Notes under the pieces: generated by a model
Databases searched by the model: none
What the model was told of the DNA's origin: nothing
Seen by the model: the letters and a program-made list of their open reading frames with translations, nothing else
Position numbers and translations under genes: made by a program
Shown here: positions 1 through 8,874 of the stretch, in pieces
How positions within the stretch are numbered: position 1 is the first letter of the stretch
Layout: every line of letters starts with the position of its first letter
From: Thalassospira lucentensis
GTDB lineage: Bacteria; Pseudomonadota; Alphaproteobacteria; Rhodospirillales; Thalassospiraceae
Length of the DNA: 64,000 bases
Assembly (NCBI RefSeq): GCF_011806425.1
Contig: NZ_JAATOV010000003.1
Coordinates: 62,001-126,000 of the forward strand
Reading direction: 5' to 3'

Positions 1-1299
1 CATGCACATTCAGGCCTGCTTCAAGGAATTGGTTATACGCCAAAGAGAGCCGCAAGACTATTTTTGCCACGGCTGGAATCTTGGTTAGATGCCGGCGGGG
101 ATCGGATCAATGGCGCAGATAACGCGACTGGGATGACCGAAAGGGTTCGGAACGTCACACGGGTTATCTTGAAGCATGGCAATGATTTGGAAATTGAGAG
201 ACTTCGAGAACGGGCACTCCAAAGATTGGAGCAGCAATTGCCGTTTGCGCTGCGTGTTGTTTGGTTGCGTACCTTGATGCGGAGTGATCCGCGGGCGGGT
301 GTCGAAAAGCTGGCTGATCAGATCGAGATAGTTGAACCATCTGAGCGATCAGACGCTGTGACATGGCTGGCCAGGCTCTTTGGAGATAGCCAATACGGAA
401 TTGGGTTGAGTGACGAAAGATTCACGCCGCAATTACTGCTGCGGCTGCTTCGCCTGGCCTATCGCCACGTTCGAATTAGAGACGATGTGCACCACGAAGG
501 AACCTATTCACCGGACACTCGAGACAACGCAGAGCAGGCACGCAATAACATTGTATCGGCGTTGTTCAACGCGAAGGGCGAGGGGGGCTTCGCTGCAAAA
601 CTCGAGATGGCCGCAGATCCTTTGTGCGCTCATTTCAAGGATCGCATTTTGGCTGTGGCAGAAGAGAATTGGGCGCAAGAGATTGATGCTAACGCATTTG
701 ATGAGGCTCAAGCGGTAGCGCTTGATCGAAGGGGGGAAGCGTCTGCCTCAACGAATGAAGCCATGTTTGCGATTATGAAGGATAGGCTGTCTGATCTCGA
801 TGACCTTCTTCTCCGTGATGCTTCACCGCGAGAGGCTTGGGCAAGGATATCAGATGAGAAGGTCATGCGTCGAGAAATCGCGCGAGAGCTGAGCCATACC
901 GCCAACTCGATCTACACTGTGGACCAAGAGGCCGTAACCGCAGACGAAAAAGAAACTGATATCAGATTGCGTTCCGTAGCCTCTAACTATGAGGCGGTGA
1001 TCGAACTCAAGCTCGGGGATAAACGAACAGCTAAAGACTTGCGCGATACAATCGAGAATCAGCTGGTGAAAAAGTACATGGCAGCGGAGCACAGCCGGGC
1101 CGGTGCTTTGATGGTGACCCTTGCGAAAGATCGGACGTGGAAACATCCGGATGAAGGCCATAGTATCAACGTGGACGAACTTTTCTCCCTGCTGCGCAAA
1201 GAGGCGGAACGGATTGAAGAAGCGTTGGGTGGTGCCGTCTCAGTAGCTGTACATTTTCTTGACTTGCGGCCTCGGTTACCCCTTGAGAATGCCCGTTAA
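1..1299 (+). CDS. C-terminal part of a large probable defence protein with PD-(D/E)XK-like nuclease end
   Basis: The reading frame is open from base 1, so the gene starts upstream of the window; about 432 residues are visible. The first 250 residues are helical and repeat-like, as in the sensor region of NACHT/STAND-type proteins. Near the C-terminus an acidic stretch with ETDIRL is followed by AVIELKLGDKR and then a helix with NQLVKKY, an arrangement like D-x(n)-ExK-Q of PD-(D/E)XK nucleases. Codon use (AGA, CGA, TTG, AAT) differs from the neighbouring genes, which suggests transfer. The last codons and the TAA lie inside remnant lysE sequence. The family assignment is from motif pattern only; the nuclease reading is moderate and the defence role is inference. 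Confidence 0.55.
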   Translation, partial: HAHSGLLQGIGYTPKRAARLFLPRLESWLDAGGDRINGADNATGMTERVRNVTRVILKHGNDLEIERLRERALQRLEQQLPFALRVVWLRTLMRSDPRAGVEKLADQIEIVEPSERSDAVTWLARLFGDSQYGIGLSDERFTPQLLLRLLRLAYRHVRIRDDVHHEGTYSPDTRDNAEQARNNIVSALFNAKGEGGFAAKLEMAADPLCAHFKDRILAVAEENWAQEIDANAFDEAQAVALDRRGEASASTNEAMFAIMKDRLSDLDDLLLRDASPREAWARISDEKVMRREIARELSHTANSIYTVDQEAVTADEKETDIRLRSVASNYEAVIELKLGDKRTAKDLRDTIENQLVKKYMAAEHSRAGALMVTLAKDRTWKHPDEGHSINVDELFSLLRKEAERIEEALGGAVSVAVHFLDLRPRLPLENAR

Positions 1300-1422
1300 A
1301 TAACCAAGGGCGGGCCGCACCCCAAAGGCAGAGCCGGTTGCGGCCAGGCTGATGGTGGCGGGGCCGGGGCTGCCCATCAGGGGCAAGGCCGCCAGCCAGA
1401 GAAGAAGAAGATTTTCCATCAT
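1276..1422 (-). pseudogene. Truncated LysE/RhtB-type exporter, N-terminal 48 codons only
   Basis: On the minus strand ATG-ATG at 1422-1417 opens a frame whose product begins MMENLLLLWLAALPLMGSPG and continues through GPATISLAATGSAFGVRPA to GYLTGI. This is the conserved first transmembrane segment and SPGP motif of LysE family translocators, which are normally about 200 residues. After GYLTGI the similarity stops and a TAA follows at 1278-1276. The rest of the gene is missing from this side, and its cut end overlaps the 3' end of the foreign nuclease gene, so the junction lies near 1280-1290. Confidence 0.75.
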
Positions 1423-1529
1423 TGTCGATGCGCCCGATCTGTAAATGCCGGTTTGGCTAAGCCGTTCGGATCAAGAGTGACATGTTTTGCGCGGGGGCGT
1501 CTTGAACGATATTGGCAATTTTGTGCGGA

Positions 1530-2291
1530 TTAATCTTTTCCGTACAGGACGTGCTGGGCGTTTTCGGCGGCTTGGGTCAGGGCGTTTAATAAGGTATCGC
1601 GGTTTTGATCGAGCAAGGTGGGCGATGCGCCAAAGACCGAAAAGGCCGAAACCATGGTGCCGTGGCGCGTGGTGATGGGGACGGCGATGGCGTAAATATC
1701 GTGTTCGCGTTCGCCATTGTTGGTGGCAAAGCCCGCCTTGCGGATTTGGGCCAATTCGGATTTGAGTGCGGCCAGATCGGTGATGGTGTGATCGGTCATG
1801 CGGGCAAGCGTGGCCTTGGCGAAATAGCGGTCCTGATCGGCCGGTTTCATGTGGGCCAGCCATAGTTTGCCATGCGCGGTGCAAAAGGCATCAAGCTGTG
1901 ATCCGATGCGGATATCGACATACAGCGCCCGGTGGGGCAGGGCCTTGGCAATGCAAACCGCCATATCGTGATCAAAGGCGGTGGCCATGCAGGCCTCGCC
2001 CGTTTCAGAGGCCAATTGATCCAAAATCGGTTGAAGGATGCCCGGCAAGTTGCCGTCATGCATCACCCGGTCCCCAAGATCGGCAAACATATATCCCAAC
2101 CGAAAGACCCCGCGCGATGTGACGCGCAACGCCCCGGCATGAACCAGTGTGTGCAAAAACCGGTGGGCGGTGATCATGTTGATGCCCAGCGCGTCGGCGG
2201 TTTCCTGTGCGGTCAGTTCAACTTTGCCGACCGCAAACAGATCAAGAATTTTAAACGCCTTAAGCACGGAGCCATTGAGCTGACTGGTCAT
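1530..2291 (-). CDS. IclR family transcriptional regulator
   Basis: The 253-residue protein has an N-terminal winged helix (about residues 8-65, with LTAQETADALGINMITAHRF as the recognition region) and a C-terminal IclR effector-binding domain (about 75-248, with GEACMATAFDHDMAVCIAK and AIAVPITTRHG). Length and domain order are normal for the family. It is transcribed away from the thiamine-diphosphate enzyme at 2415, with a 123-bp AT-rich intergenic region between them, so it probably controls that gene and itself. The effector is unknown; members usually sense small carboxylic or aromatic acids. Confidence 0.9.
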   Translation of the reverse strand: MTSQLNGSVLKAFKILDLFAVGKVELTAQETADALGINMITAHRFLHTLVHAGALRVTSRGVFRLGYMFADLGDRVMHDGNLPGILQPILDQLASETGEACMATAFDHDMAVCIAKALPHRALYVDIRIGSQLDAFCTAHGKLWLAHMKPADQDRYFAKATLARMTDHTITDLAALKSELAQIRKAGFATNNGEREHDIYAIAVPITTRHGTMVSAFSVFGASPTLLDQNRDTLLNALTQAAENAQHVLYGKD

Positions 2292-2353
2292 GTTGGTTTC
2301 CGGGGTTGTTTGCGTGCGCGGTTGCTTGACGGCAGGCTTCGTTCACGAATAAA

Positions 2354-2382
2354 CTATATTATAAATCATATTTCAAATATAG
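2354..2382. promoter_or_regulatory. Candidate operator in the IclR/TPP-enzyme divergent promoter
   Basis: CTATATT (2354-2360) and AATATAG (2376-2382) form an inverted repeat in the AT-rich region between the divergent genes. Binding by the adjacent IclR protein is inference from position only. Confidence 0.3.
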
Positions 2383-2414
2383 AATTATCAAATGCGAAGG
2401 GCAAGAGGCGTCTG

Positions 2415-4196
2415 ATGACGAACGAGAACCGGCACGTAAGCGAAACATCCGAAACATCCGCAGCATTGGAGGCATCTGGTGCATCCAAGCCAGCTGGCCA
2501 AATTACCCTGACCGCCGGTGGGGCGGTGTTGGCCCGGATGAAGGCGATTGGGATTGATTATATCTTTGCCAATTCGGGTACGGATTTTCCGCCGATCATC
2601 GAAGGACTGGCCGAGGCCGCCGCCAAGGACATCAAGCTTCCGCATGCGTTGATCATGCCGCATGAAAATGCCGCGATGGGCATGGCGCATGGCTATTACT
2701 TGGCGACCGGCAAGGCGCAGGCGGTGATGGCGCATACCAATGTGGGGCTTGCCAATTGTGCGATTGGGGCCATCAATGCCGCCACCGAACATGTGCCGGT
2801 TGTGTTGATGTCGGGCCGGACGCCGGTGATGGAAAAGGGCCGCCTTGGCGCGCGCACCGTGCCGATTGGCTGGGGCCAGGAAATGCGCGATCAGGCGGCG
2901 ATGGTCCGTGAATCCACCAAATGGGAATATGAACTTAAATTTCCCGAACAGGTGCCCGATGTGGTGGACCGGGCCTATGCGATTGCGTCCTCTGTGCCCA
3001 AGGGGCCGGTTTATGTCAGCCTGCCGCGCGAAGTTTTGTGTGAACCGTGCCCGGGCGATCAGATTGACAGTCCGCTTCGCATGCAGCCAGTTCAGGTTGC
3101 CCCGCCGCAACCGAGTGTTGAGGCCGCCGCCGATATTCTGGCGAATGCCAAAAACCCGGTGATCATTGCCCAGCGCGGGACGGGAACCGAGCAGGCGTTT
3201 GGGCGCTTTGCCGAACTGGTTGATCAATGGGGCATTCCGGTGGTGCAATACTGGGCGATCCAGCTTGCCCTTGATACCGATCATCCGATGCAGGCGGGCA
3301 TGGACCCGGCCCGGTGGTTAAAGGATGCCGATGCGGTGGTGGTGATTGATTGTTTGGCCCCATGGTCGCCTGATATTCATGAATTGCGCGGCGATTGCAA
3401 AGTGGTGCAGATCGGGCAAAATCCACTTTATTCCCGGTTCCCGGGGCGGAATTTTGCCGCCGATCTTTCGCTGTGTGGGGAAACCGGCGATGTGATCATG
3501 ATGCTGGCCGATGCGATGGATTGCCGGTATGGGGATCATAAATCGGTGTGCGCGGATCGTCGGGAAACGGTCGCTGCCATCAATGCCGAAACCCGCAAAA
3601 AGGCGCTGGCAACGGCGGATGCCGGGGCGGTGGACCCGATGAGCAAGGCCTTTGTTTCGCGTTGCTTGTCCGAAGCAATCGCCAATCGCCCGGCGACGGT
3701 GTTTTCCGAGCTTGGCTGCCCGCTGGAGCCGTTGTCGTTATCGGACCATAGCAGTTGGTTCCAAGAACCGCATTCAGGTGGGCTTGGCTGGTCGTTCCCG
3801 GCATCGATGGGCTATCAATTGGCCGATAAGGATAAGCTTGTCGTCGCGACCATGGGCGATGGGTCCTATATGTTTGCCAACCCGACGGCGTGCCATCAGA
3901 TTGCCGAGGCGCTTGAACTGCCGATCCTGATCCTTGTTTTGAACAACAATGAATGGGGGGCGGTGCGCCAATCGGTGGCGGGGATGTATCCGGATGGCTA
4001 TGCGGCGAAAACCAATGAAATGCCGTTAACCGCCCTTAAACCCAGCCCGGATTTCACCAAGGTTGCCGAGGCCAGCCGCGCCTGGGTTGCCAAGGCCAAC
4101 CGTGCCGAAGATTTGCCCGGAATTTTACGCGATGCGATCAAGCATATCGATACCAACCGCACCCATGCGCTGGTTGAGGTGACGATTGCGCCGTAA
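2415..4196 (+). CDS. Thiamine-diphosphate-dependent enzyme, acetolactate synthase-like large subunit family
   Basis: ATG at 2415 follows an AGAGG ribosome site and gives 593 residues; the frame is open further upstream but only in IclR antisense sequence. It has the three domains of the family: N-terminal Pyr domain with the conserved catalytic glutamate in MPHEN (Glu84), a middle domain (about 220-350), and a C-terminal PP domain with the Mg/ThDP motif GDG at 481 and NNN at 510-512. The first 30 residues are Ser/Glu/Ala-rich and probably disordered. It shares the divergent promoter with IclR and is followed by a cupin gene. It probably decarboxylates or ligates a 2-keto acid other than in branched-chain synthesis; the substrate cannot be read from sequence. 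Confidence 0.85.
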   Translation: MTNENRHVSETSETSAALEASGASKPAGQITLTAGGAVLARMKAIGIDYIFANSGTDFPPIIEGLAEAAAKDIKLPHALIMPHENAAMGMAHGYYLATGKAQAVMAHTNVGLANCAIGAINAATEHVPVVLMSGRTPVMEKGRLGARTVPIGWGQEMRDQAAMVRESTKWEYELKFPEQVPDVVDRAYAIASSVPKGPVYVSLPREVLCEPCPGDQIDSPLRMQPVQVAPPQPSVEAAADILANAKNPVIIAQRGTGTEQAFGRFAELVDQWGIPVVQYWAIQLALDTDHPMQAGMDPARWLKDADAVVVIDCLAPWSPDIHELRGDCKVVQIGQNPLYSRFPGRNFAADLSLCGETGDVIMMLADAMDCRYGDHKSVCADRRETVAAINAETRKKALATADAGAVDPMSKAFVSRCLSEAIANRPATVFSELGCPLEPLSLSDHSSWFQEPHSGGLGWSFPASMGYQLADKDKLVVATMGDGSYMFANPTACHQIAEALELPILILVLNNNEWGAVRQSVAGMYPDGYAAKTNEMPLTALKPSPDFTKVAEASRAWVAKANRAEDLPGILRDAIKHIDTNRTHALVEVTIAP

Positions 4197-4332
4197 CGGC
4201 GTTGATGGGCACCAGTGACGAAGACGGGCACGGATCAGATCGGTGCCCGTTTTTATATGTACACAGATCGCCATCGCCCTATGATCGCGGGCGGTATGCC
4301 AGATAAAAACCAAAAAGGTCGAAAGCGCAGCG

Positions 4333-4806
4333 ATGACAATCACGAAAGACGATGGGGTAACTCAGGGAAATGCTGCGCAAAAGAATGTTGGGTCAAAGCC
4401 CGACATTGATGTGCATGACGGGGTGGTGTTGCTTGATAGCGGGGTGAACTTTGTGGGCGAGCAGGTGCATTACCCAAAAGGTGTCGCCAAGATCAAATCA
4501 ATGCTGGCGACCATGGAACCCGGGCAAACCACCGGCTGGCACAAACATGGTGTGCCGACGTATGGCTATATCCTTGAGGGTCAGATTACGGTTGATTACG
4601 GCGATGCGGGTAAGACGACCTATTATGCCGGGGACGGGGTTCTTGAGGCGATGGATCATTGGCATGATGGGGTGAATGATGGGGATGTGCCCGCCCGTGT
4701 CGTGGTTGTCTTTATGGGGGCCGAAGGGGCACAGAACGTGATTTATCCGGATGATCAGCTAGGCGATGATGCCGGTCAAGCGAACGCGTTGGGCAAAAAG
4801 CCGTAA
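4333..4806 (+). CDS. Cupin-domain protein
   Basis: A 157-residue single-cupin protein. Motif 1 is visible as GWHKHGVPTYGYILEGQI (metal-ligand histidines and glutamate) and motif 2 around DHWHDGVNDG. It follows the thiamine-diphosphate enzyme by 136 bp in the same direction, so it may act on the same substrate or product. Cupins of this size are dioxygenases, isomerases or simple binding proteins; no choice is possible here. Confidence 0.8.
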   Translation: MTITKDDGVTQGNAAQKNVGSKPDIDVHDGVVLLDSGVNFVGEQVHYPKGVAKIKSMLATMEPGQTTGWHKHGVPTYGYILEGQITVDYGDAGKTTYYAGDGVLEAMDHWHDGVNDGDVPARVVVVFMGAEGAQNVIYPDDQLGDDAGQANALGKKP

Positions 4807-4922
4807 TCGCGTGCGGTGTTTTGCGGGCTGTTTATCCAGAATTTTCTGTGTGGAAAACGATATTTCACAAAGTGTTAAGTGATTTTTTGAATATTTATGC
4901 CTAGTTTGCTAGCAGGTTGAAA

Positions 4923-4943
4923 TGCCTGCTTGCATCGCAGGCA
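4923..4943. promoter_or_regulatory. Inverted repeat upstream of the GH13_18 gene
   Basis: TGCCTGC (4923-4929) and GCAGGCA (4937-4943) form a perfect 7-bp inverted repeat with 7-bp spacing, 45 bp before the start codon at 4988. No T-run follows, so it is more likely an operator than a terminator. The binding protein is unknown. Confidence 0.35.
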
Positions 4944-4987
4944 AATTCATTATTTGATTGATGCGATATTTCTTAAAAGGAGCCACC

Positions 4988-6802
4988 ATGGATCGTGTTG
5001 TTGGAACATCAGGACGGATTGCGTTTGCCAGTGCGATGCGCAACCTGCTTGCGGATGTGTATCCCGAACATGACCATGCCGAATTGGTGCGCCGCGTGTT
5101 TGAGGTTCTTGGCCTGCCGCTTGAGGGGGATGGACCGGAACCGTGCGAAGAAAACCTGCGCAAGTGGGATCAGCGCGATGCGTTTTTGATCACCTATGGC
5201 GATAGCATCCATCAGGACGGCAAAAACGGCCTTGAGAGCCTGAACGCGTTTCATAGCAAATGGCTTAAAGACTGGCTGACCGGGGTGCATATCCTGCCGT
5301 TTCATCCGTTTACGTCTGATGATGGCTTTTCGGTCAGTGATTTTAGCATGCTTCGCCCGGAACTTGGCACGTGGGAAGATGTCGCCGCGTTATCGGAAAA
5401 TGCCACCGTGATGGCCGACCTTGTCGCCAACCATATTTCCGCATCCCACCCATGGTATCAGCAGTTTTTGGCCGGGGAAAAACCCGGTGTCGATTACATC
5501 AAAACAGCCAGCCTTGAGGATGATTTATCCGACGTGGTGCGCCCGCGCAGCCATGCGTTGCTGAATGATGTTGTGACCAAAAATGGCGAAAAACACGTTT
5601 GGTGTACGTTTAGCTATGATCAGGTCGATCTGGATTACGGCAACCCGGATGTGTTTTTTGAAATCCTGAAAATTGTTCTGGAGTACCTTAAGCACGGGGT
5701 GCGGGTTGTGCGCCTTGATGCGATTGGGTTTATCTGGAAAGAAGCCGGGACCACGTCGATCAATCTTGAACAAACCCACAAGATTATCAAGGCGTTGCGA
5801 TTGGCGACCAATGCGGTGCATCCGGACGCGATTTTCATCACGGAAACCAATTTGCCGCTGTTGGAAAACCTTTCTTATTTCGGCAATCAGGATGAAGCGC
5901 ACCTGATTTATAACTTCTCGCTGCCGCCAGTGATTATTCACGCGTTGCTGAGCGGGCGGAGCAATTATATCCGCAAATGCATCATGGCGATGCCACCGGC
6001 CCCGGCGGGCTGCACGTTCTTTAACTTTACCGCCAGCCATGATGGTATTGGGTTGCGCCCGGCCGAAAACCTGATCCCGGATGAGGATATTGATGGTTTG
6101 CGCGATCATGCGGTCAAGATGGGTGGCCAGGTCAGTTACCGTGCGCTTAAGGGCGGCGGGCAAAAGCCTTATGAGTTGAATGTCACCCTGTTTAGCATGT
6201 TGGCCGAAAACTTTGCCGGTGAAGCGACCATGGGGCTTGAGCGGTTTGTCATGAGCCAGGCGATTGCCATGTCGCTTGAAGGTATTCCAGCCATTTACAT
6301 TCAAACCATCCTGTCGACGCAAAATGATCAAAAGGCGTTTGAGGAAACCGGCATTCCGCGCCGCCTTAATCGCAAGGTCTGGCAGCTTGACGATGCCGAA
6401 CGGGTCTTGACCGAAGAAGGTCCGGCCAAATCGGCATTTGATCAGTTGCGCGCATTGATGTCGATCCGCGAAGGGCAGCCCGCATTTCACCCCAATGCCA
6501 CGCAATATACCCTTAACCTTGGGTCGGAATTGCTGGGTGTTTGGCGTCAGTCACATTTGAATGAACAAAGCATTTTCTGTGTGTTTAACCTGACGGAAAG
6601 GCCACAAGAGCTTGATCTGTCGAAAATCAATCTGATCATGACCGAAGGCTGGCAAGAGCTGATTACCCAGCAAGTGATCGAGGATTATGATGGGGTTTTG
6701 ACACTGGCGCCGTATCAGATCGTCTGGATTTCCAACACAGATGGCCGCAACCGCACCGAAAGCCGCCTGTTGCAGCGGTACCGGGATGCGATGCCGGTGT
6801 AA
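4988..6802 (+). CDS. GH13 subfamily 18 glycoside phosphorylase, probably glucosylglycerate phosphorylase
   Basis: ATG at 4988 sits 7 bp after AAAAGGAG and gives 604 residues. The alpha-amylase barrel of the sucrose phosphorylase group is clear: nucleophile Asp244 in RLDAIG, acid/base Glu286 in ITETN, and transition-state Asp352 in SHDGIG. Length is slightly above sucrose phosphorylases (about 490-560). The next genes downstream, gpgS and gpgP on the opposite strand, make glucosylglycerate, which favours reversible phosphorolysis of glucosylglycerate over sucrose. GH13_18 membership is well supported; the substrate is inferred from context. It would recycle the solute when osmotic or nitrogen stress ends. 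Confidence 0.82.
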   Translation: MDRVVGTSGRIAFASAMRNLLADVYPEHDHAELVRRVFEVLGLPLEGDGPEPCEENLRKWDQRDAFLITYGDSIHQDGKNGLESLNAFHSKWLKDWLTGVHILPFHPFTSDDGFSVSDFSMLRPELGTWEDVAALSENATVMADLVANHISASHPWYQQFLAGEKPGVDYIKTASLEDDLSDVVRPRSHALLNDVVTKNGEKHVWCTFSYDQVDLDYGNPDVFFEILKIVLEYLKHGVRVVRLDAIGFIWKEAGTTSINLEQTHKIIKALRLATNAVHPDAIFITETNLPLLENLSYFGNQDEAHLIYNFSLPPVIIHALLSGRSNYIRKCIMAMPPAPAGCTFFNFTASHDGIGLRPAENLIPDEDIDGLRDHAVKMGGQVSYRALKGGGQKPYELNVTLFSMLAENFAGEATMGLERFVMSQAIAMSLEGIPAIYIQTILSTQNDQKAFEETGIPRRLNRKVWQLDDAERVLTEEGPAKSAFDQLRALMSIREGQPAFHPNATQYTLNLGSELLGVWRQSHLNEQSIFCVFNLTERPQELDLSKINLIMTEGWQELITQQVIEDYDGVLTLAPYQIVWISNTDGRNRTESRLLQRYRDAMPV

Positions 6803-6873
6803 GGACTGCGTAGCGCGAGCTATTCATCCTTCCCGCGTGCGGTATCTGAAAACACAAAGCTGAATTTCCAAAG

Positions 6874-6916
6874 AACGAAGTGTCCCACCTTGCGTGGGCC
6901 GCTTCGTTGCGGCGTT
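6874..6916 (+). terminator. Stem-loop terminator after the GH13_18 gene
   Basis: Two nested stems, AACGAAG (6874-6880)/CTTCGTT (6902-6908) and CCCAC (6884-6888)/GTGGG (6894-6898), are followed by GTTTTTG. It lies 72 bp after the stop codon. Confidence 0.5.
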
Positions 6917-7075
6917 TTTGACGGTGCGCTGGTGAGGCGTGGTGGGTGAAAACCGGCAATTTCGGGGTGTGTTAGCCTTGTCCTGGCGGGGTGGCTTTCC
7001 CATTTTTGGTTTTAGGGGATAAGAGGCTGGCCGTTTTGGGTTTTGGGGCAGCGCGGTGGTTCTGAGAGGGAAGGT

Positions 7076-7570
7076 ATGGCGCGGTTTCGACCAAGAGAGA
7101 GCAAGGAGCTTGTATCTGACGCGATCCCTGTGGAAGCGCCGTATGAAGCCCATCGGCTGTTGGCGTTTTGGAAAGACCATGCGCGCGATGGGATGATCCC
7201 CAGTCGTGATGATTTTACGCCCGATAACTTGCTGCTGTGGATCGAAGATATCAGCATTTATGAATATCATCCGGAAAAGGACGATTATCAGATTTTGCTG
7301 GAAGGTGAGAATATTGTCGCGTTGAGCGGGGAAGACTGGCGCGGGGCCTATGCCCGCGAAATCGATTGTCGCTATGCCGCATCGTTGCATGCAGCATTGT
7401 CAAAGGCGCGCCGCACGGGGCAGGCGCAAATTCATCTGGTTCATATTTTTCAGAAACAGTGGCTGCGCGGGGTGCGGTTGTTATTGCCCGTGCGCCGGGT
7501 TGGCAAGCGTGAGGGGGAGGAAGATCTTCTTCAAATCTTCCTCGCCATTTTTCCGATGCCAGCCGAATAG
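7076..7570 (+). CDS. PAS-domain protein of the PAS_5 type
   Basis: ATG at 7076 follows GAGAGGGAAGG and gives 164 residues. The body matches the small stand-alone PAS_5 proteins common in Rhodospirillales: HRLLAFWKDHARDGMIPSRDDFTP, then LLLWIEDISIYEYHPEKDDY, and a C-terminal sheet LRGVRLLLPVRR. No output domain is present. It lies between the glucosylglycerate phosphorylase and the gpgS gene, to which it is convergent, so a role in sensing related to this pathway is possible but unproven. Confidence 0.75.
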   Translation: MARFRPRESKELVSDAIPVEAPYEAHRLLAFWKDHARDGMIPSRDDFTPDNLLLWIEDISIYEYHPEKDDYQILLEGENIVALSGEDWRGAYAREIDCRYAASLHAALSKARRTGQAQIHLVHIFQKQWLRGVRLLLPVRRVGKREGEEDLLQIFLAIFPMPAE

Positions 7571-7644
7571 CGCACAAGCCGGTTATGATCAGGGATCAGC
7601 AGGAGATGCGTGGGCTGATCACAGGGGCCGAGTTATTCGGCGGG

Positions 7645-8874
7645 TTATTTGCCAATATCCATGTCGTTGAGGTCATCTTCGACCGCACCCGAGAGATGTT
7701 CGAAGATATCGCCCATCGCACTTTCAACGCGCTGCCAGCTTGGAATGAACGGGCTTTCGAGCGGGTTTTCAAGATAGTGCTGACCGGCACTGATGATGAC
7801 TTCGGACAGGACCTCGACGCATTTTTCTTCTTCGTCACGGTTGATCTTTAGCCCGTTAAACAGGGCATCGGCGCGGTATTGTTCGATCAAATCCAAGGCC
7901 ACACGATAATAGGTCGCCTTTAGGGTGCGGAAGGTTTCCGGGGTAAATACCGTGCCCTGGGTGGCGAGTTTGCGGAACAGGGATTTGGCAATGTCACTTG
8001 CCATGCGTGACAGGCCGTCATCTTTTTCGGCCGGGTCAAATTCGCGGTGTTTATGGTCATAAATATCGGCGATATCGACCTGGGCCAAACGATGGACCGT
8101 ATGGTTGCGATACATTTCCGACAGCATGGAAACTTCAAGCCCCCAATCGGACGCCACGCGCAGGCCATAGGCCACATCGGTGCGAATGGCAATTTCGCCC
8201 GACAGCGCGTAGCGGAAGGAATCAAGATAATTGAGGAAATCGGTTTTGCCGACCACCTGTTTGAGTGCGCGGATCAAGGGGGTGACAAACAGGCGGCAAA
8301 CGCGGCCCTTAAGCGTGCCATTGGCAACGCGGGCGTAATATCCCTTGGCAAAGGCGAAGTTAAACGCCGGATTGGCAATCGGATACATCAGTTTGGCCGG
8401 AAGGTCGGGCGTGTAGGTCGCGATATCGCAATCATGGATACCAATGACCGAACTGCGCCCGGTGGCCAGTGTATAGCCCATGCAATACCAAACATTTCGG
8501 CCCTTGCCCGGCTCGTACCGCGCCAGATCAAAATCAGCCAGACGATCATGCACACCGCGCAGGCGCGGGCCATCATTCCACAGAATGCGCACATGTTGCG
8601 GCAGGTCTTTGAAAAATTCGCGCGCGTGCAAATATTGCTGTGCATTCGCACGATCAAGCCCGACAACGATTTGATCGATATAGGTGGCTTGTTTCAGGCC
8701 ATTGAGGATGGTCGTCATGGCCGGTGTTTCAAGTTCGGAATACAGGCAGGGCAGGATAAGTGTTTGGCGCCGTTGTCTTGCGAAGGCGCTCATTTCATAG
8801 GCGAGTTCTTCGGGGTTGCGGTCAAGAATACGGTGCAGCGTCGTGATGGGGCCGCCCTGATGAAAATCAGCCAT
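7645..8874 (-). CDS. gpgS: Glucosyl-3-phosphoglycerate synthase (GT81)
   Basis: Start chosen at 8874 (MADFHQGGPITT), with GAGG seven bases upstream and an 8-bp overlap with the end of the phosphatase gene; product 409 residues. It is a GT-A glycosyltransferase with the metal-binding motif HDCD (Asp148/Asp150) and a C-terminal helical region typical of proteobacterial GpgS. Known members transfer glucose from an NDP-glucose to 3-phosphoglycerate. Coupling to the MPGP-type phosphatase gene upstream completes the two-step route to glucosylglycerate, a compatible solute. A mannosyl specificity is the main alternative. Confidence 0.82.
   Translation of the reverse strand: MADFHQGGPITTLHRILDRNPEELAYEMSAFARQRRQTLILPCLYSELETPAMTTILNGLKQATYIDQIVVGLDRANAQQYLHAREFFKDLPQHVRILWNDGPRLRGVHDRLADFDLARYEPGKGRNVWYCMGYTLATGRSSVIGIHDCDIATYTPDLPAKLMYPIANPAFNFAFAKGYYARVANGTLKGRVCRLFVTPLIRALKQVVGKTDFLNYLDSFRYALSGEIAIRTDVAYGLRVASDWGLEVSMLSEMYRNHTVHRLAQVDIADIYDHKHREFDPAEKDDGLSRMASDIAKSLFRKLATQGTVFTPETFRTLKATYYRVALDLIEQYRADALFNGLKINRDEEEKCVEVLSEVIISAGQHYLENPLESPFIPSWQRVESAMGDIFEHLSGAVEDDLNDMDIGK

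Noticed and set aside
1932-2414. N-terminal extension of the thiamine-diphosphate enzyme frame
   Set aside because: These codons run antisense through the IclR gene and its promoter; the supported start is the ATG at 2415 with its ribosome site.
2388-3284. 298-codon minus-strand frame within the thiamine-diphosphate enzyme gene
   Set aside because: Antisense shadow with no recognisable fold; the sense strand has all family motifs.
5525-6505. 326-codon minus-strand frame within the GH13_18 gene
   Set aside because: Lies wholly inside a gene with intact catalytic residues; composition is that of a shadow frame.
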